A DNA stretch of 64,000 nt from Aureisphaera galaxeae (GTDB lineage: Bacteria > Bacteroidota > Bacteroidia > Flavobacteriales > Flavobacteriaceae): the NCBI RefSeq assembly GCF_028561275.1, contig NZ_JAQQTF010000019.1, positions 310,001-374,000 on the forward strand, read 5' to 3'. The first letter of the stretch is position 1; every line of letters begins with the position of its first letter. The notes beneath the pieces were generated by a model. That model had not been told where the DNA came from. It was given only the letters and a program-made list of their open reading frames with translations, and ran no database searches. Below, in pieces: positions 60,532 to 64,000 of the stretch. Position numbers and translations under genes: made by a program.

Positions 60532-60930
60532 TTACACTTTACTTGCCTTGTATATCTTGTAAAATCCAAATGCAGAAAGGCCCCAAGTTAAAATAAGCGC
60601 TGCAAACCAAGCATAGCGTCCAATGGTGGCCCCCATCAGGTTATTGAATAGGTTATAACCGAATAAATGATCGATTTGCATATGAAGATGCCCGACCGCC
60701 ATGACCAGGAATCCCCATGCTAATAAGCTCATGCCCGAACCAAATTTTCCGCCTTTTAAATTTCTAGCCGTCAAAAAGCTAAAAACAATAGCAATAAGGA
60801 GGAAAGGAAGCTCCAGTAAACCGAAAATTTCTGCTTCGGATGGTCCGTGGTTCGCATGTTCTTGGGCCCATGCCAAACCGGGTAATAAAAAGAGGAGGAG
60901 GGTAAGAATTAAGGGGGTTTTTGTTTTCAT
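60532..60930 (-). CDS. small membrane protein, His-rich, paired with the PAS protein
   Basis: A 132-residue protein with an N-terminal signal (PLILTLLLFLLPGLAWAQ), a short periplasmic EHANHGPSE segment and three further helices (LPFLLIAIVFSFLTA, LLAWGFLVMAVG, YAWFAALILTWGLSAF). His residues cluster at the second and third helices (GHLHMQIDHLFGYN), a possible metal or haem site. I start at ATG 60930, which creates the signal. It is the first gene of the unit with the PAS protein; perhaps a membrane sensor passing a signal to it, which is inference. Confidence 0.72.
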   Translation of the reverse strand: MKTKTPLILTLLLFLLPGLAWAQEHANHGPSEAEIFGLLELPFLLIAIVFSFLTARNLKGGKFGSGMSLLAWGFLVMAVGHLHMQIDHLFGYNLFNNLMGATIGRYAWFAALILTWGLSAFGFYKIYKASKV

Positions 60931-61050
60931 AAAAAAAGGCTTGTTGTTAGTGTTTGGTGATAAGCAAGTAGGTTGCTTTGGTCGATTTTTCAAGACAATA
61001 TAGCAATAATCTCGAAATGTTAAAGCCATCGATTGTCTTATTAAATAAAA

Positions 61051-61076
61051 AAAGCCCGCTATATATAGCGGGCTTT
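61051..61076 (-). terminator. terminator of the thrS-infC-rpmI-rplT operon
   Basis: AAAGCCCGCTATATATAGCGGGCTTT is a perfect 26-bp palindrome flanked by a further A-run on the plus strand, which gives a T-run on the minus strand, 36 nt after the rplT stop. Confidence 0.88.
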
Positions 61077-61111
61077 AAGCGAAATAATGGGTTATAGAAT
61101 AGGCTTTCGCC

Positions 61112-61456
61112 TTACTTTACTTTATTTACGATTGCCTCAAAAGCTTCTGGGTGATTCATTGCTAAATCGGCAAGTACCTTACGGTTCAATTCGATATCGT
61201 TAGCTTTCAATTTACCCATGAATTGAGAATAAGACATTCCGTGCTGACGGGCTCCTGCATTAATACGGGTAATCCATAGACTACGGAAGTTTCTCTTTTT
61301 GTTTCGACGATCCCTGTAGGAATATTGCATCGCTCTATCTACAGCGTTCTTAGCAACAGTCCATACGTTTTTACGTCTTCCAAAGTAACCTTTGGCTTGC
61401 TTAAGAACCTTTTTTCTTCTGGCTCTCTTCGCAACTGAATTTACTGATCTTGGCAT
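61112..61456 (-). CDS. rplT: 50S ribosomal protein L20
   Basis: A 114-residue, very basic protein that initiates folding of 23S rRNA domain II. Typical sequence: [50 protein letters not shown]. Standard length. In other bacteria L20 represses its own operon by binding mRNA; a 12-bp palindrome lies upstream between rpmI and rplT. Confidence 0.98.
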   Translation of the reverse strand: MPRSVNSVAKRARRKKVLKQAKGYFGRRKNVWTVAKNAVDRAMQYSYRDRRNKKRNFRSLWITRINAGARQHGMSYSQFMGKLKANDIELNRKVLADLAMNHPEAFEAIVNKVK

Positions 61457-61541
61457 AATTTTACATTTTTTGTAGCAGGCGGTCGATTGCTCAACACTTT
61501 GTCATTTACTAATGGCCGTACTCCAGGGTTTTTAAAATAGT

Positions 61542-61553
61542 TTAACCGGTTAA
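61542..61553 (-). promoter_or_regulatory. 12-bp palindrome between rpmI and rplT
   Basis: TTAACCGGTTAA, perfect, 4 nt after the rpmI stop on the minus strand. It could be part of an mRNA structure used for L20 control, but this is weak evidence alone. Confidence 0.3.
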
Positions 61554-61557
61554 GCAA

Positions 61558-61755
61558 TTACTTTAAACGAAGCATTTGCTTAACATTGTCCTCGTCACTC
61601 TTGTGCACCAAAGTGTCATGAGTCAAGGCAAGCTTACGTTTTTTAGACTTCTTTGTTAAGATGTGACTTTTAAACGCGTGCTTTCTTTTAATTTTACCAG
61701 TACCGGTAAGCTTAAAACGCTTCTTAGCACTGGATTTTGTTTTTTGTTTAGGCAT
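61558..61755 (-). CDS. rpmI: 50S ribosomal protein L35
   Basis: A 65-residue basic protein of the large ribosomal subunit. Starts [24 protein letters not shown] with [17 protein letters not shown] as in the family. It lies between infC and rplT in the conserved operon order. Length and sequence are standard. Confidence 0.98.
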   Translation of the reverse strand: MPKQKTKSSAKKRFKLTGTGKIKRKHAFKSHILTKKSKKRKLALTHDTLVHKSDEDNVKQMLRLK

Positions 61756-61813
61756 CTTGTTCCTATTTTTTGCTTATTTCGCTTTCTCTTTATATCAAAC
61801 TTCTCTCGAAGCC

Positions 61814-62368
61814 TTATTTCTTTTTAGGAGCGATGAACATGGTCATACGCTTTCCTTCCAATTTGGGCATTTGCTCCACTTTTCCATAATCTTCTAGATC
61901 CTGTGCCAAGCGTAGCAAAAGGATTTCTCCTTTGTCCTTGTATATAATGGAACGTCCTTTAAAGAATACATAGGCCTTTAATTTGGCTCCATCTTTCAAG
62001 AACTTTTCTCCGTGTTTCTTCTTAAACTCATAGTCGTGATCATCCGTATTGGGACCAAAACGAATTTCCTTGATCACTACTTTGGTGGCTTTCGCCTTCA
62101 GTGCTTTCTCTCTTTTCTTTTGTTCATAGACGAACTTCTTGTAGTCCATGATTTTACATACCGGTGGAGTAGCGTTTGGAGAGATCTCTACTAAGTCCTC
62201 TTCCAAATCCCGGGCAATTTCTAATGCTTTTTTCAAAGGGTATACACCCACCTCTACGTTGTCACCAACGAGACGTACTTCCTGAGCACGGATTTTCTCA
62301 TTAATTCGGTGTTTGTCCTCCTTAATGATTCGGGCTGGCCCTCTACTTCTTTTTCTTCGTATTGCTAT
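61814..62368 (-). CDS. infC: translation initiation factor IF-3, AUA start codon
   Basis: Binds the 30S subunit and checks start codons. The protein must begin before the first GTG at 62251, because family residues extend upstream: [23 protein letters not shown] and [21 protein letters not shown] lie in the same frame. An in-frame TAA stands two codons before an ATA at 62368, and no ATG, GTG or TTG exists in between, so the likely start is AUA, giving 184 residues. Non-AUG starts (AUU in E. coli) let IF-3 limit its own synthesis. The C-terminal RNA-binding domain ending [13 protein letters not shown] is complete. It lies 16 nt after thrS. Confidence 0.93.
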   Translation of the reverse strand: MAIRRKRSRGPARIIKEDKHRINEKIRAQEVRLVGDNVEVGVYPLKKALEIARDLEEDLVEISPNATPPVCKIMDYKKFVYEQKKREKALKAKATKVVIKEIRFGPNTDDHDYEFKKKHGEKFLKDGAKLKAYVFFKGRSIIYKDKGEILLLRLAQDLEDYGKVEQMPKLEGKRMTMFIAPKKK

Positions 62369-62384
62369 GGCTTAAAAAGTTTAG

Positions 62385-64000
62385 TTAAACGTTAAATTCT
62401 TTTATTGTTTCCTTTATTTCGTTGTCAATCAATTGACTGAATTCTTCTATACTCATCGATCCTAGATCTCCTTTGGAATGCTTCCTAACAGAAATCGTAC
62501 CATCTTTTTCTTCCTGTTCCCCTACAATAATCATGTATGGGATTTTGTTCATTTCCGCTTCCCGTATTTTCTTTCCAATAGTCTCATTGCGGTTATCAAC
62601 AAGGGCGCGAATTTCGTTATTTTCTAGCAAATTTAAAACTTTTTGAGCGTAATTTTCATATTTTTCGCTCAAGCTCAAAATGCTAACTTGTTCTGGCATA
62701 AGCCATAATGGGAAATTTCCTCCTGTGTGCTCCAGCAAGATAGCCACAAAACGCTCCATACTTCCGAACGGTGCTCGGTGAATCATCACAGGTCTATGAA
62801 GCTCATTATCACTTCCCTTATAGGTTAAATCAAATCGCTCCGGAAGGTTGTAATCTACTTGAATTGTACCTAATTGCCAGCTTCTGCCTAGGGCATCCTT
62901 TACCATGAAATCCAACTTAGGGCCATAGAAGGCAGCCTCTCCTTCTTCAATTACATAATCCAATTCCTTATCCCTAGCCGCATTGATGATCGCCTGTTCT
63001 GCCTTTTCCCAAACTTCAACATCTCCAATGTATTTATCTGGGTTTTTAGGATCGCGAATGGATACTTGGGTGGAAAAGTTTTCAAAACCAAGGGATCCGA
63101 ATACGTAAAGTACTAAATCTATTACATTTTTAAATTCCTCATCCAACTGATCTGGAGTGCAGAAAATGTGGGCGTCATCCTGGGTAAACCCACGAACTCG
63201 AGTTAAACCATGAAGTTCCCCACTTTGTTCGTATCGGTATACGGTACCGAACTCGGCAAAACGCTTTGGCAAGTCTTTGTAGGACCAAGGACTGCTTTTG
63301 TAGATCTCACAATGGTGAGGGCAGTTCATGGGTTTCAATAAAAACTCCTCATCTTCTTTTGGGGTTTTTATCGGCTGAAAACTATCTTCTCCGTATTTCG
63401 CATAATGACCGGAAGTAACATACAGTTCCTTTTGTCCAATATGAGGGGATACTACCATTTCATACCCCGCTTTTTTCTGTGCGGCTTTTAGGAAATTTTC
63501 CAAGCGTTCGCGTAAGGCAGCTCCTTTAGGAAGCCATAAGGGCAATCCCTGACCTACTTTTTCGGAAAAGGTGAACAAGCCAAGTTCTTTCCCGAGCTTA
63601 CGGTGATCTCTTTTCTTGGCCTCCTCTAATAGGGTGAGGTATTCCGTAAGTTCTTTTTGCTTCGGAAAAGTGATTCCGTATACACGCGTAAGCTGTTTTT
63701 TGCTTTCATCCCCTTGATAGTAGGCACCGGCAACGCTCAAAACTTTAGCGGCTTTTACAATTCCTGTATTCGGGATGTGTCCCCCACGACATAAATCGGT
63801 AAAGGTATCGTGGTCGCAAAAGGTAATGGTTCCATCCTCCAGTCCTTCGACCAATTCCACTTTATATTCATTTTTGCCTTCATAGAATGCCAAGGCTTCT
63901 GCTTTGGTAGCAGATCGCATTTTGAATTCATGCTTTCCCCTGGCTATTTCAAGCATTTTATTTTCTATGGTCTTGAAATCCTTATCGGTGATTACATCAT
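62385..64000 (-). CDS. thrS: threonyl-tRNA synthetase, 5' end cut by window edge
   Basis: Charges tRNA-Thr. The visible part reads continuously from the right edge ([15 protein letters not shown]) through the editing domain ([14 protein letters not shown]) and the class II catalytic core: motif 1 around [13 protein letters not shown], motif 2 near [30 protein letters not shown], and motif 3 [18 protein letters not shown]. The zinc ligand Cys lies in [13 protein letters not shown]. The C-terminal anticodon-binding domain is complete. The N-terminal TGS domain lies beyond the window. First gene of the operon with infC, rpmI and rplT. Confidence 0.97.
   Translation of the reverse strand, partial: DVITDKDFKTIENKMLEIARGKHEFKMRSATKAEALAFYEGKNEYKVELVEGLEDGTITFCDHDTFTDLCRGGHIPNTGIVKAAKVLSVAGAYYQGDESKKQLTRVYGITFPKQKELTEYLTLLEEAKKRDHRKLGKELGLFTFSEKVGQGLPLWLPKGAALRERLENFLKAAQKKAGYEMVVSPHIGQKELYVTSGHYAKYGEDSFQPIKTPKEDEEFLLKPMNCPHHCEIYKSSPWSYKDLPKRFAEFGTVYRYEQSGELHGLTRVRGFTQDDAHIFCTPDQLDEEFKNVIDLVLYVFGSLGFENFSTQVSIRDPKNPDKYIGDVEVWEKAEQAIINAARDKELDYVIEEGEAAFYGPKLDFMVKDALGRSWQLGTIQVDYNLPERFDLTYKGSDNELHRPVMIHRAPFGSMERFVAILLEHTGGNFPLWLMPEQVSILSLSEKYENYAQKVLNLLENNEIRALVDNRNETIGKKIREAEMNKIPYMIIVGEQEEKDGTISVRKHSKGDLGSMSIEEFSQLIDNEIKETIKEFNV

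Overview
The window looks like a chromosomal segment of a marine-type member of the Bacteroidota, family Flavobacteriaceae. The evidence is the gene families (DUF6443/RHS proteins, a split transketolase, a fused lycopene cyclase, an AraC regulator with TPRs, GH109), the many promoters with the Bacteroidota -7 box TAnnTTTG (sometimes with TTG/TTTG about 20 nt upstream), the lack of clear Shine-Dalgarno sequences, and small GC-rich dispersed hairpin repeats. No phage, insertion sequence, CRISPR array or rRNA is visible. Most of the region is housekeeping sequence with several accessory islands.

Layout. 1-4.7 kb: a 5'-nucleotidase fragment cut by the left edge, a c-type haem-binding protein, then an outer-membrane porin, an exported FMN-binding protein and a four-helix membrane protein. 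These read as an envelope redox module and are followed by ferritin. 4.9-8.4 kb: a Cys-rich small protein, guaB with a folded leader, an OmpH/Skp chaperone, and a small coupled pair containing an SRPBCC protein. 8.5-13.8 kb: three consecutive peptidyl-prolyl isomerase-type envelope chaperones and a MoxR ATPase. 13.8-25.2 kb: a membrane-anchored AraC regulator divergent from two giant RHS/YD-repeat proteins; the second ends in a variable tip with a HELFGH metallopeptidase-like motif and is followed by an exported protein of unknown role. 25.5-29 kb: an acyltransferase and aconitase.

29.2-34.9 kb: a three-gene sugar operon (GH109 enzyme, GHMP sugar kinase, nucleotidyltransferase) divergent from a Crp/Fnr regulator, a lipoprotein with a Crp-like site in front of it, and a TlpA-type thioredoxin. 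34.9-39.3 kb: a zeaxanthin operon (crtI-crtB-crtZ-lycopene cyclase) behind a MerR/B12-binding (CarH/LitR-like) regulator, with a shared candidate operator. 39.6-44.4 kb: an AraC regulator with an exported hydrolase operon (DJ-1/PfpI, NTF2-like, alpha/beta hydrolase, amidohydrolase). 44.8-45.1 kb: tRNA-Leu(GAG) and tRNA-Lys(TTT).

45.2-64 kb is mostly core: aroK, a PyrR-like phosphoribosyltransferase, an Hsp15-like S4 protein, an FKBP lipoprotein, a split transketolase with a gene between its halves, tgt-LptF/G-DMT transporter, accA, dnaB, exported hydrolase-like proteins, a PAS protein paired with a small membrane protein, and the thrS-infC-rpmI-rplT operon. infC appears to start at an AUA codon, and thrS is cut by the right edge.

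The most interesting points are the CarH-like regulator lacking two light-pathway histidines together with its operator, the RHS tip with a DPP III-like zinc motif, the GH109-kinase-nucleotidyltransferase cassette, the folded guaB leader, the Zn-cysteine-free Tgt, and the dispersed hairpin repeats. Functions are inferred from sequence patterns and remembered family features; no database search was run.
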